Below are positions 8,504 through 16,700 of a DNA stretch of 64,000 nt, one piece after another. The notes below the pieces were generated by a model. It did no database searches. It was not told the DNA's origin and saw only the letters and a program-made list of their open reading frames with translations. A program made the translations under genes and the position numbers. Numbering within the stretch: position 1 is the first letter of the stretch; each line of letters opens with the position of its first letter. Origin of the DNA: Scleromatobacter sp964418745 (GTDB lineage Bacteria; Pseudomonadota; Gammaproteobacteria; Burkholderiales; Burkholderiaceae_C); assembly GCA_964418745.1 (NCBI GenBank), contig CAYQMX010000029.1, positions 1 through 64,000 of the forward strand. The letters run 5' to 3'.

Positions 8504-9838
8504 ATGGATCGCAAGCTCCTGTCGCTGAGTCTGTTCTGGCGCACGTTCTTCCTGCTGTCGCTGCTGCTGACCGGCGGCGTGCTGGCCTGGGTTCAGACGC
8601 TGCGCCAGCTCGAGTTCGAGCCGCGCGCCGTCGTCGCCGCGCAGCAGATCGCCAGCCTGGTGAACCTGTCGCGCGGCGCGATGAAGAACGTCGACGGCAT
8701 CACGCGCATCGCGCTGATGAAGTCGATGACCGACCAGGAGGCCGTGCGCGTGCTGCCGCGCGAGCCGAGCGACCGCTGGGAGCCCTACGAGGTCGACGCG
8801 TTCACGCGCCGCATCGCCGCCGAACTCCGCGTGCGCCTGGGCGAGGGCACGGTGGTGGCGCGCTCGGTCAACGGCCAGGACGCGCTGTGGGTGGGCTTCA
8901 CGATCGACGACGACCGCTACTGGCTGCAGGCCGAGTCGGCGCGCGTCACGCCGCTGACCTCGAGCACCTGGTTCGTCTGGGTGGGCATCGCCATCCTGGC
9001 CACCATCATCGGCTCGGCGATGATCGCCGGCCTGATCAACCGCCCGCTCAAGGAGCTGTCGACCGCCGCGGCGCGCATCCGCGACGGCGAATACGACACC
9101 CGGCTGGACGAGCGCACCAGCACGACCGAGGTGCGCGCGGTCAACGTCGGCTTCAACCGAATGGCGCGCGAGCTCGCCAAGGTGGAACAGGATCGCACCG
9201 TGATGCTGGCCGGCATCTCGCATGACCTGCGCACGCCGCTGGCGCGCATCCGCCTCGAGGCCGAGATCAGCGTGCCCGACGAGGAGGCCCGCAGCCACAT
9301 CGCCGACGACATCGACCAGCTCGACGCCATCATCGACAAGTTCATGGACTACGCGCGCCCGGGCGTCACCCGGCTCGAGCCGGTGCCGCTGGCCGCGGTG
9401 GTCGAGCGCGAGGCACTGGCCTTCCGCGACGCGAGCCAGATCCGCATCGCGATCCAGCTGTCCCCGGTGTCGCGCGTGCTGGGCGACCCGATCGAGCTGG
9501 GCCGCGTGTTCGCCAACCTGTTCGAGAACGCGCGCCGCTACGGCCGCGCCTCCGAGACCACGCCCGCCGAGGTGCAGGTAGGGCAGCTGCAGGCCGGCCC
9601 GTGGATCATCGTGACGGTGCGCGACCGCGGCCCCGGCGTGCCGGTGGAAAAGCTCACGCAGCTGACCACGCCGTTCTTCCGCGGCGACTCCGCGCGCACC
9701 TCGGCCACCGGCGCCGGGCTGGGCCTGGCGGTGGTCAAGAAGTCGATCCAGCGCATGGGCGGCAGCCTGGAGATGACCAACGGCGCCGAGGGCGGCCTGG
9801 TGGCGCACGTTCGACTGCGGCGCGTCGAGGCGACCTGA
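8504..9838 (+). CDS. envZ: EnvZ-type sensor histidine kinase
   Basis: A 444-aa inner-membrane kinase, presumed partner of the preceding OmpR-like regulator. It has TM1 (residues about 11-30), a periplasmic domain (31-152), TM2 (about 155-177), HAMP (178-230), HisKA with His240 in AGISHDLRTPLARIR, and HATPase_c with N, G1 and G2 boxes (NLFENARRYG, RDRGPGVP, GAGLGLAVV). All catalytic boxes are intact. A hairpin between this gene and the convergent gene at 9897 may end the transcript. Confidence 0.9.
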   Translation: MDRKLLSLSLFWRTFFLLSLLLTGGVLAWVQTLRQLEFEPRAVVAAQQIASLVNLSRGAMKNVDGITRIALMKSMTDQEAVRVLPREPSDRWEPYEVDAFTRRIAAELRVRLGEGTVVARSVNGQDALWVGFTIDDDRYWLQAESARVTPLTSSTWFVWVGIAILATIIGSAMIAGLINRPLKELSTAAARIRDGEYDTRLDERTSTTEVRAVNVGFNRMARELAKVEQDRTVMLAGISHDLRTPLARIRLEAEISVPDEEARSHIADDIDQLDAIIDKFMDYARPGVTRLEPVPLAAVVEREALAFRDASQIRIAIQLSPVSRVLGDPIELGRVFANLFENARRYGRASETTPAEVQVGQLQAGPWIIVTVRDRGPGVPVEKLTQLTTPFFRGDSARTSATGAGLGLAVVKKSIQRMGGSLEMTNGAEGGLVAHVRLRRVEAT

Positions 9839-9854
9839 AGCGCGCCCCGCGCGG

Positions 9855-9883
9855 CGTCGTCGGGCGGCGCCGCCGCGACGACG
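9855..9883. terminator. GC-rich hairpin between convergent genes
   Basis: CGTCGTCG (9855-9862) pairs with CGACGACG (9876-9883) around a self-complementary GGCGGCGCCGCC centre. There is no U-tract, so its terminator function is uncertain. Its position between two convergent stops supports a bidirectional role. Confidence 0.4.
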
Positions 9884-9896
9884 AAGCCGCATCGGC

Positions 9897-10436
9897 TCAG
9901 ACCGACGTGGGCACGAACACGCCCGGGGCGAACCAGCTCATGCTGATGTACACGCCACGACCGCGGTCGACGGCGCGCAGGACGGCGCTGGAGACCTCGA
10001 GGAAGATCTTCACCACGCCCAGGAACGGCCGGATCACCGACGGCAGCACCGCCGAGATCGCGCCGATGAACTGGTCCAGCCCGTCGAAGACGTTGAGGAT
10101 CTGCGTCACGTCGTCATGGCTGATCTGGATGTTGAATCCCCACCAGAAGGCGTGGGCCGAGCTGCCGCCGCGCGTCGCGCGCGACACCAGCGAACGGTTG
10201 GCGGAGGCGGGGTCGAGCTGGACGGCGCCGCCGAACAGCGCGACCTGCGCGGACGTCGAATTGGCCTCGACAGCGCGCTGCAGGGCATCCGCGTCGATGC
10301 CGCTGCGCATCTGGGTGTCCAGCAGGGCGCGGACTTCGTCCCAGTTGCCGTTGACCTCGTCGTAGCCGAGGTTCGCGGTGGGAACGCTCGTGGTCGGGGA
10401 CGGCGTGTCCAGGGGGATGGTGGTATCGGTGCTCAT
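9897..10436 (-). CDS. Unrecognised 179-aa protein, caspase operon partner
   Basis: I do not recognise a family. The first 35 residues are Thr/Pro/Ser-rich (TTIPLDTPSPTTSVPT) and look unstructured. A helical segment follows (NWDEVRALLDTQMRS). Then comes an aromatic/hydrophobic core (HAFWWGFNIQISHDD, about 95-110) and two hydrophobic stretches (FIGAISAVLPSVIRPFLGVVKIFLEV), ending YISMSWFAPGVFVPTSV. No signal peptide is visible. The hydrophobic C-terminal half could be membrane-active or bury into a partner. A good Shine-Dalgarno (GAGGAG) precedes ATG 10436. It sits 76 bp downstream of the caspase gene on the same strand, so it is probably co-transcribed and could be its substrate, inhibitor or effector. 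That role is inference. Confidence 0.7.
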   Translation of the reverse strand: MSTDTTIPLDTPSPTTSVPTANLGYDEVNGNWDEVRALLDTQMRSGIDADALQRAVEANSTSAQVALFGGAVQLDPASANRSLVSRATRGGSSAHAFWWGFNIQISHDDVTQILNVFDGLDQFIGAISAVLPSVIRPFLGVVKIFLEVSSAVLRAVDRGRGVYISMSWFAPGVFVPTSV

Positions 10437-10512
10437 GGAAAACTCCTCGTTGGTGCGGGTTGGAAAGTGCTGCGCCGGGTGGCGACAGCACGGAAATGGA
10501 CGCTGTCGCCGA

Positions 10513-11292
10513 TCAGGCGAACAGGCTGTCCAACTCGATTCGCCGCGCCGGGGAGCCCAGCGTCAGCAGGTTCGGGATCTGGAACCGGGGCATCGCCGCA
10601 CGGGCCGCGCGCATCGCGTCCAGGTAGGAGCCCCTGAAGCGGCCGCCCGCCCAGATACCCTTGAGGGTTCCGGTGAACAGGCCGTTGCGGTCGCCGTCCA
10701 GCGCGACCTGGTTGTCCTGGCAGGCAGCCATCAGCAGTCCTTCGCAGCGCGCGTCGGACGGCCCGGCACCCGCCGTCCGGGATCGGATGCGGCCGTAGGT
10801 GCGGTCGTGGTGGGCATAGACGGCGGCTGACAGCGCCGCGGGCATCGAGCGATCGATGCGTCCGGTCATCGCCCGATCCACCGTGCCGCTGTGGCAGCTG
10901 TCGGAGACCAGGATCAGGCGCACGCCGGGTTGCAGCCGCCTGATCGCGCTGTAGAGCTCGTCGTCGATGACCATGCGGTCGTGGAGGACCCAGGTCTCGT
11001 CGGCACCGTCGGCCTCGTCGCCGTTCATGTCCGGCACCTGGGAGCCATGGCCGGCGAACGTGATCAGCAGGCGGTCGCCGGCGCGCAGCGTGCCGCAGCG
11101 CGCCAGCAGGCCCATGAGCGCATCGCCGGTCGCGGCCTCGGTCAGCAGCAGCGTGGGCACGAATCCGGCGGCCTGGGCGATCGACGCCATGTCGGTCGCG
11201 TCATGCTCGCAGGCCGCGAGTTCGCCGCTCCAGCCGTCGTAATGGGCCGGGTCGACGGCATTGAGCCCCAGGTGGATGGACAGTGCAGTCAT
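10513..11292 (-). CDS. Caspase-family (metacaspase-like) cysteine protease
   Basis: A 259-aa peptidase C14-type protein consisting of little more than the p20/p10 caspase fold. The catalytic dyad is visible: His82 in TFAGHGSQ and Cys133 in VSDSCHSG. Further metacaspase hallmarks are GDEADGADETWVLHD, IDDEL and the later ACQDNQVALDG..NGLFTGTL segment. Bacterial metacaspases generally cut after Arg/Lys and are often calcium-dependent. No signal peptide or TM is seen, so it is cytoplasmic. ATG 11292 has GGAG 8 bases upstream. It is transcribed divergently from an ECF sigma factor/kinase operon and followed by the 179-aa gene. Regulation by that operon is inferred from proximity only. Confidence 0.88.
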   Translation of the reverse strand: MTALSIHLGLNAVDPAHYDGWSGELAACEHDATDMASIAQAAGFVPTLLLTEAATGDALMGLLARCGTLRAGDRLLITFAGHGSQVPDMNGDEADGADETWVLHDRMVIDDELYSAIRRLQPGVRLILVSDSCHSGTVDRAMTGRIDRSMPAALSAAVYAHHDRTYGRIRSRTAGAGPSDARCEGLLMAACQDNQVALDGDRNGLFTGTLKGIWAGGRFRGSYLDAMRAARAAMPRFQIPNLLTLGSPARRIELDSLFA

Positions 11293-11339
11293 CGCATGCT
11301 CCGCGTCGTGTCGGCGCGGGCGGCATTGCCTGGCGCCAC

Positions 11340-11464
11340 GGAGCCCGTTCAGGCTCCATGACGGGTTCAGCGCAATCGGACCTGTCCGCAGATCAAACGA
11401 GGGTGAAAATTCCTGCCTGCGGCCGCCCATCGCTCTTGCGACCCGTGGACGGTTGCGTTGAAAT
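11340..11464. promoter_or_regulatory. Divergent control region with two dyads and a candidate promoter
   Basis: The 249-bp gap between the caspase and sigma genes holds two perfect inverted repeats: GGAGCC-N6-GGCTCC (11340-11357) and CGGAC-CT-GTCCG (11377-11388). A candidate promoter for the sigma gene is TTGCGA (11436-11441), a 17-bp spacer, then TGAAAT (11459-11464), matching four of six bases at each box. All calls were made by eye. Confidence 0.35.
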
Positions 11465-11541
11465 GCCGCTCAAGGTGCCGGAAGCGCCACGCGTTCCGGT
11501 ACGCCCGGCAAGCGCGGGGCGGGCGACAGGGAGAACAGAGC

Positions 11542-12054
11542 GTGGACGAAACCGTCGATTCGTCGTTCGAGAACTACTACGCGCAACTGCTCGTGGTGGC
11601 CCGCGCGCGCTTGTCCAGGGAACAGGCCCCGATCTCCACGATCACCCTGGCCCACGAGCTGTACCTGAGCCTGGAGGGTCGCTCGGACCTGCGTTTCGGC
11701 TCCATGGAGCAGTTCCTGGGCTACGCGAGCCGCGCCATGCGTTCGCTGCTCGTGGACATGGCGCGCGAGCGCATCGCGCAGAAGCGCAGCGCCGAACTCC
11801 TGCCGCTGACGCTGGGGGGCGAGGTCGCGGATCGCAGCAGCGGCACCCCCGAGCAGATGCTGGCGCTCAACCAGGCCATCGAGCGCCTGGGCGAGGTCGA
11901 TCCCCGGCTGCTGCGCGTGGCGGAGATGCGCGCGATCCTGGGCATGGAGATCCCGGCGATCGCCGCGGCCCTGGCGATGTCCGAGCCGACGATCAAGCGC
12001 GACTGGCAGCGCGCCAAGGCGTTCATGTTCGACCTGCTCGGCGAGGCCTCGTGA
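11542..12054 (+). CDS. ECF-type sigma factor paired with a Ser/Thr kinase
   Basis: A 170-aa sigma factor of the ECF-like type that often accompanies Ser/Thr kinases. Region 2 is recognisable (LAHELYLSLEG, FLGYASRAMRSLLVDMARERIAQKRS), as is the region 4 helix-turn-helix (EIPAIAAALAMSEPTIKRDWQRAKAFM). The segment before LAHE, usually acidic (DxxD/DAED) and used to bind the RNA polymerase clamp, reads ISTIT (31-35), i.e. Ser/Thr residues without acidic charge. GTG 11542 with AGGGAG upstream is preferred over the earlier ATG at 11458, whose added residues look non-coding. The stop overlaps the kinase GTG by 4 bp. No anti-sigma gene is present. Confidence 0.85.
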   Translation: MDETVDSSFENYYAQLLVVARARLSREQAPISTITLAHELYLSLEGRSDLRFGSMEQFLGYASRAMRSLLVDMARERIAQKRSAELLPLTLGGEVADRSSGTPEQMLALNQAIERLGEVDPRLLRVAEMRAILGMEIPAIAAALAMSEPTIKRDWQRAKAFMFDLLGEAS

Positions 12055-14801
12055 ACGCCAGCCTCGTCCAGGACAGCGACCTCGACGCCCCCGCGCTCGA
12101 GTGGCTGGATCGCCTGCTGGACGCCGAGCCGCGCGAACGCGCCGAGGCGCTGGCCGGCCTCGCCGCGGCGCAGCCCGCGCTGCACCTGCGGCTGACCCGG
12201 CTGCTCGCGGCCGTCGAGGACCCCTTGGCGTCGCAGCGCGTGCACGACCCCTTCGCGGCCGCTTCGCCGGCGCCCGCGTTCGCGCAGGGCCTGGCAGCGG
12301 GTACGTCGATCGGCGGCTACCGGCTGATCCGCGAGCTGGGTCGGGGCGGCATGTCGGTGGTCTGGCTCGCGCAGCGCAGCGACGGCGTCGTCAAGCGCGA
12401 GGTGGCCGTCAAGCTGCCGCTGTTCACCCTGTCCTCGGGCGTGGACAAGGTGCGGTTCGACCGCGAGCGCGACGTCCTGGCGGCCCTCGGTCACCCGGGC
12501 ATCGCGTCGCTGCTGGACGCCGGCGTGGTCGCCGGCGGGCAGCCCTTCATCGTGCTGGAGTTCGTCGACGGGGTCGCGCTCGACGTCGCCTGCAACGACC
12601 GCCGCCTCGGGCTGCGCGAACGGCTCTCGATGTTCACGCAGGTGCTGCGGGCGGTCGCCCACGCCCACCAGCACCTTGTCGTCCATCGCGACCTGAAGCC
12701 CTCCAACATCCTGGTCGATACGGCGGGCCGCGTCCGCCTGCTGGATTTCGGCGTCGCCAAGTTGCTGGACGAGCCCGGGCTGGCGCGGGACCAGGCGCAC
12801 CTGACCCAGGTCGCTGGCTGCGGAGCCACGCCGCGCTACGCCGCGCCGGAGCAGGTGGGCAACGGCACGATCACCACGGCCACCGACGTGTATTCGCTGG
12901 GCGTGATCCTGTTCGAACTGCTGTGCGGCGTCTCTCCCTACGACGACTGCGCGTCGGATCCATTGCGCTGCCTGCAGGCGGTGACGCAGGCGCCGGCACC
13001 GCGACCGAGCCGCGTGGCCGACGCGGCCTTCCTGGGGCGCTCCGTCGCCGCCACCGAAGCGGCGCGCTGGCACCTCGCGTTGCAGGGCGACCTGGACAAC
13101 ATCGTGCTGAAGGCCCTGTCCAAGAGCCCATCCCGGCGCTACGCCTCGGTGGAACGCTTTCTCGACGACATCCAGTGCTTCCTGGACCACCGCCCGGTCG
13201 CCGCCCGCCGCCCCTCGCGCGCCCACCGGCTGCGGTTGTTCGTGCAGCGCCATGTCGGCGCCAGCGTGGCGACGGCGTGCGGATCGCTCGTGGCCATCGC
13301 CTTCGGCGGCGTCGCCATCTACCAGTACAACGAGGGCGTCGCCGCGCGGACGCGCACGGAGATCGTGCGCGACTTCATGTTCGACCTGGTCAACGATGCC
13401 GAGACCGACGACCGGCAGCCCGGCGCGGAACCCACCGGTCGCCAGATGGTCGGTGCAGCGATCGTCCGCGCGCGCGAGCGGTTCGCGACGCAGCCGCGCC
13501 TGCGCGGCGAGTTGCTGGCTGAACTCGGACGCATGCAGGGCCGCCTCGGCGACGATGCCGCGTCGGCGGCGTTGCTCGCGGAGGCCGTCGAGCTGCTGCG
13601 CCTCAACGCACCGCCCGGCGACGCGCCCTTGAACAAGGCGCGTGCCTACCTGGCGGCCGAGGACATGGGCAACGGCCACCCGGACACGGCCGCCGTGCTG
13701 GCACGCACCGTGCTCGCCGAGTGCGACGCCGGCACCGCCTGCGCCAAGGCCCGCTACTACGCCTGCACCGTGATGAGCCGCTACGAGTTGCAGCAGGGCC
13801 GGCTGGCCCAGGCCCTCGCCTGGAGCGTTCGCGGCGTGCGCGAGAGCGGGATCGGCTTTGGTCCGCAGCACACGGAGACGGCACTCGCCTTGCTCGCGCA
13901 GGCCGTGGTCGCGCGCCAGGCCGGCCAGCTGGAACTGTCCCGCCAGAGCCTGGACCAGGCCCTGGCCCAGAGCGAGACGGCGCGCCTGCGACTGTCCGAC
14001 CGCATCTCCCTTTCAAGGACGCGCGCGGTGCTCAGCCTGGACTTCGGCGACTACGCGGACGCGCGCGATCGCCTGCGCAACATCCTGCCGCTGGCCCGCC
14101 TGGCCGGCGACCGCGCCGTGCTCTGGCGCCTGCTCGCCACGGTTCACCTGGCGCTCGGCGAAGCCGAGGACGCCCGCGACGCCGCGCAGGCCGCGGCCCG
14201 CGAGGCGGGCGGCCGCGGCGTCGAGGCGCTGCTCGCAAGCCAGGCGCACGCACGCGCCCTGGCCCTGCTGGAACCGGGCGCGGCGGCGGTCGCCGAACTC
14301 GATGGCGTGATCGATGGCTTGCGCCGCGCGGGCTACGCCGATCGGGCGATGGAGGTGCTGCGTGCACGACGCTATCGGGCCGAGGCGCAGATCCGCGCCG
14401 GCGAACGCCAGGCCGCCCTGGCCTCCCTGGTCGAACTCGTGGCCGACCAGCGACAGGCTTCCAAGGGCCAGGAAGTGGAGTTCGCCCAATCGCTCGATGC
14501 GCTGGGCATCGCCCGGCTCGCCGCCGGGCAGCCCGGCGAGGCCCTGGGGGCCCACGCGGAGGCGGCCCGACTCTATGCGCTCAAGCTGCCGCCCGGCCAT
14601 CCGCTGGCGATCCGCAATGCGCTGTACGCCCACATCGCCGGCCGCGCGCTCGACCCGGCAATGCCGGTCGCGGACGATCTGGTGCGTGAGCTGCAGGACT
14701 ATGCCGGCGCATCTTCCGCGCGCTCGCGCTGGCGCGCCGAGGCCGCCAGCGCCCTCGCCTGCCTGCGATCCGGTACGGCGACATGCGCGACCCTGTTCTA
14801 G
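12051..14801 (+). CDS. Membrane Ser/Thr protein kinase with TPR-like C-terminal domain
   Basis: A 916-aa Hanks-type kinase. Residues 1-85 form an acidic helical N-terminal region. The kinase domain (about 88-370) has the glycine loop ELGRGGMS, Lys121 in VAVKLP, HRDLKPSN with Asp214, DFG Asp232, and a Pro-Glu activation-segment end (PRYAAPEQV), so it is predicted active. A single TM helix (about 402-427, VATACGSLVAIAFGGVAIY) follows. The C-terminal 490 residues are Ala-rich helical pairs typical of tetratricopeptide sensors, placed on the far side of the membrane. The GTG start overlaps the sigma stop (GTGA), so sigma and kinase are translationally coupled, which suggests the kinase acts on the sigma factor. 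Confidence 0.88.
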   Translation: MNASLVQDSDLDAPALEWLDRLLDAEPRERAEALAGLAAAQPALHLRLTRLLAAVEDPLASQRVHDPFAAASPAPAFAQGLAAGTSIGGYRLIRELGRGGMSVVWLAQRSDGVVKREVAVKLPLFTLSSGVDKVRFDRERDVLAALGHPGIASLLDAGVVAGGQPFIVLEFVDGVALDVACNDRRLGLRERLSMFTQVLRAVAHAHQHLVVHRDLKPSNILVDTAGRVRLLDFGVAKLLDEPGLARDQAHLTQVAGCGATPRYAAPEQVGNGTITTATDVYSLGVILFELLCGVSPYDDCASDPLRCLQAVTQAPAPRPSRVADAAFLGRSVAATEAARWHLALQGDLDNIVLKALSKSPSRRYASVERFLDDIQCFLDHRPVAARRPSRAHRLRLFVQRHVGASVATACGSLVAIAFGGVAIYQYNEGVAARTRTEIVRDFMFDLVNDAETDDRQPGAEPTGRQMVGAAIVRARERFATQPRLRGELLAELGRMQGRLGDDAASAALLAEAVELLRLNAPPGDAPLNKARAYLAAEDMGNGHPDTAAVLARTVLAECDAGTACAKARYYACTVMSRYELQQGRLAQALAWSVRGVRESGIGFGPQHTETALALLAQAVVARQAGQLELSRQSLDQALAQSETARLRLSDRISLSRTRAVLSLDFGDYADARDRLRNILPLARLAGDRAVLWRLLATVHLALGEAEDARDAAQAAAREAGGRGVEALLASQAHARALALLEPGAAAVAELDGVIDGLRRAGYADRAMEVLRARRYRAEAQIRAGERQAALASLVELVADQRQASKGQEVEFAQSLDALGIARLAAGQPGEALGAHAEAARLYALKLPPGHPLAIRNALYAHIAGRALDPAMPVADDLVRELQDYAGASSARSRWRAEAASALACLRSGTATCATLF

Positions 14802-14826
14802 GAATACATCATCGAAAGGTTGAGAC

Positions 14827-15519
14827 ATGCCCGACTCCACGCCCTCCCCGACCTCCTTGCGGAACCAGCGCGATCGACCCCTGCGACCCCGGCCGCCGGA
14901 GGAGACCCTGTCCCGACTCGCCACCTACCTGCAATCCATGGGCAACCTGTCCGCCTACGTCGACAGCCTCGAGGAGCCCGACGGCATCGCCCTGAAGACG
15001 TTCTCGGCCAACCCCGCCTGCAGCACGCTGCCCGTCCCGACCCTGCGCAACGTGGCCGTGGCGCAGGATCGGCTGGAGCGCGCCCGCCGCACGATCGAGA
15101 TCCTGAACGAGACCACCGCGCGCGGTGACAAGGTGGCCTGGGCGCTGGTGTCGGCCGAGTGCCTGGACGCGCAGGGGCGCCCCGACGCCCGGCTGACGCG
15201 CGCGGTGGCATCCGCGCCGCCGATGCGCCACGAACCCGCCGCGGCGGGAGCGACGACGCTGCCGCGGCTGACACCCGCGCAGATCAAGGCGGGCATCGCA
15301 TCCCGCCTGCGCGAGGGCGCAGACCTGGCGGCCTACTTCGTCGTCGACCCGCAGGGGTCGCTGCGGGTGCGAACCTTTCCGCCCAGCGGGAGCCTGCCGC
15401 CCGCCTGTCGGACGGGTCGGCCCGTGGACAAGAACCGCATCGGATTGCTGGGACAGGTGCTGCAGCAACTCAACGAGGCCCTGAAGACCGGCTCGACACC
15501 CGCGTTCGCGCTCCAGTGA
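14827..15519 (+). CDS. Unrecognised 230-aa protein in the kinase operon
   Basis: I do not recognise this protein. It begins 25 bp after the kinase stop behind an AGGTTGAG ribosome-binding site, so it is the third gene of the sigma/kinase operon. Residues 28-100 are helical (LSRLATYLQSMGNLSAYVDSLEE; LERARRTIEILNETTARGD). Residues 150-230 contain IKAGIASRLREGADLAAYFVVDPQG and a helical end. There is no TM, signal peptide or cysteine cluster. It could be an adaptor, kinase substrate or effector; nothing in the sequence decides. Confidence 0.7.
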   Translation: MPDSTPSPTSLRNQRDRPLRPRPPEETLSRLATYLQSMGNLSAYVDSLEEPDGIALKTFSANPACSTLPVPTLRNVAVAQDRLERARRTIEILNETTARGDKVAWALVSAECLDAQGRPDARLTRAVASAPPMRHEPAAAGATTLPRLTPAQIKAGIASRLREGADLAAYFVVDPQGSLRVRTFPPSGSLPPACRTGRPVDKNRIGLLGQVLQQLNEALKTGSTPAFALQ

Positions 15520-15593
15520 CGGCGATCGGGCCCCGGCGCGACCCGGGCCTGCCGATTGCCTGCCGAGTTGCACGATCGACAACGGAGAGTGCA

Positions 15594-16685
15594 ATGAACA
15601 CCCGAATCCTGAAGACAACGTTGGGCACGCTCGCCCTCGCCTGCTCCGGCATGGCGATGGCCGACGTCACCTTCTACGAGCATGACAACTACGCCGGCCG
15701 CGCGTTCACCGTGCACGATCCGATCGACAACTTCACGCGCATCGGCTTCAACGACCGCGCCTCGTCGGTGGTGGTCAACGGCCGCCCGTGGGAGGTCTGC
15801 GACGACGCGGGCTTCCGCGGCCACTGCTTCGTGCTGCGCCCGGGCAACTACCCGTCGCTGAGCTCGATGGGCCTGAACGACCGCGTCTCGTCGGCCCGCG
15901 AGACCGACCGCAACGGCCAGGTCCCCGACAACCGCTGGGCGCCCGCGCCGCTGCCGGGCCAGGTGACGTTCTACGAGCGCGACAACTTCCGCGGCCGCTC
16001 GTTCAGCACCACGTCCGACGTCGGCGACTTCCGCCGCTCCGGCTTCAACGACCGCGCCTCCTCGGTGACGGTGGTCGGCGACCGCTGGGAGGCCTGCGAC
16101 GACGCCGGCTTCAGCGGCCACTGCGTGTTCCTGCGTCCCGGCAACTATCCCAGCCTGACGGCGATGGGCATGAACGACAGCATCTCGTCGGTGCGCCAGG
16201 TGCCCCCGGGCATGCCGGTGGCCGACAACCACTGGGCGCCCACGCCGCCGCCGGCCTACGACGCGCGACCGCGTCCGCAGGAGCAGCTGTTCCAGGCCCA
16301 GGTGATCGGCTCGCACGCGGTGTTCGGAACGCCGACGCAGAAGTGCTGGGTCGAGCAGACCGAGGTCAAGGACGAGCGCAACAAGGTGGGCGGCGCCGTG
16401 ATCGGCGGCATCCTCGGCGGCATCCTGGGCCACCAGGTCGCGCGCGGCAACGGGGCCACCGTCGCCGGCGCGCTGGGCGGCGCGGTGGTGGGCGGGGCGA
16501 TCGGCAACAGCAACGCCGGCACCCGCACGGAAGACGTCCAGCGCTGCCGCGACGTGCCGGCCTCGGGCCCGCCGCAATACTGGGACACGGTCTACACGTT
16601 CCAGGGCGTCGAGCACCACGTGCAGACCACGGCACCGGCCGGTGCGACGATCACCGTCAACCGCCAGGGTGAACCGCGGATCTGA
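15594..16685 (+). CDS. Exported beta/gamma-crystallin and glycine-zipper protein
   Basis: A 363-aa protein. A signal peptide (about 1-23, TLALACSGMAMA) is followed by two near-duplicate beta/gamma-crystallin units (about 24-110 and 122-200). Each has VTFYE.DN..GR, FNDRASSV, WE.CDDAGF.GHC and LRPGNYPSL.MG.ND motifs. A Pro-rich linker leads to a cysteine-containing stretch, then a glycine-zipper 2TM-like segment (about 264-305, GGAVIGGILGGILGHQVARGNG) of the Rickettsia 17-kDa antigen type, and a C-terminal QYWDTVYTFQGVEHHV domain. Crystallin units often bind calcium; the glycine zipper suggests outer-membrane association. GGAGAGTGCA precedes ATG 15594. Function unknown. Confidence 0.82.
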   Translation: MNTRILKTTLGTLALACSGMAMADVTFYEHDNYAGRAFTVHDPIDNFTRIGFNDRASSVVVNGRPWEVCDDAGFRGHCFVLRPGNYPSLSSMGLNDRVSSARETDRNGQVPDNRWAPAPLPGQVTFYERDNFRGRSFSTTSDVGDFRRSGFNDRASSVTVVGDRWEACDDAGFSGHCVFLRPGNYPSLTAMGMNDSISSVRQVPPGMPVADNHWAPTPPPAYDARPRPQEQLFQAQVIGSHAVFGTPTQKCWVEQTEVKDERNKVGGAVIGGILGGILGHQVARGNGATVAGALGGAVVGGAIGNSNAGTRTEDVQRCRDVPASGPPQYWDTVYTFQGVEHHVQTTAPAGATITVNRQGEPRI

Positions 16686-16700
16686 GCGCGACGCAACCCC

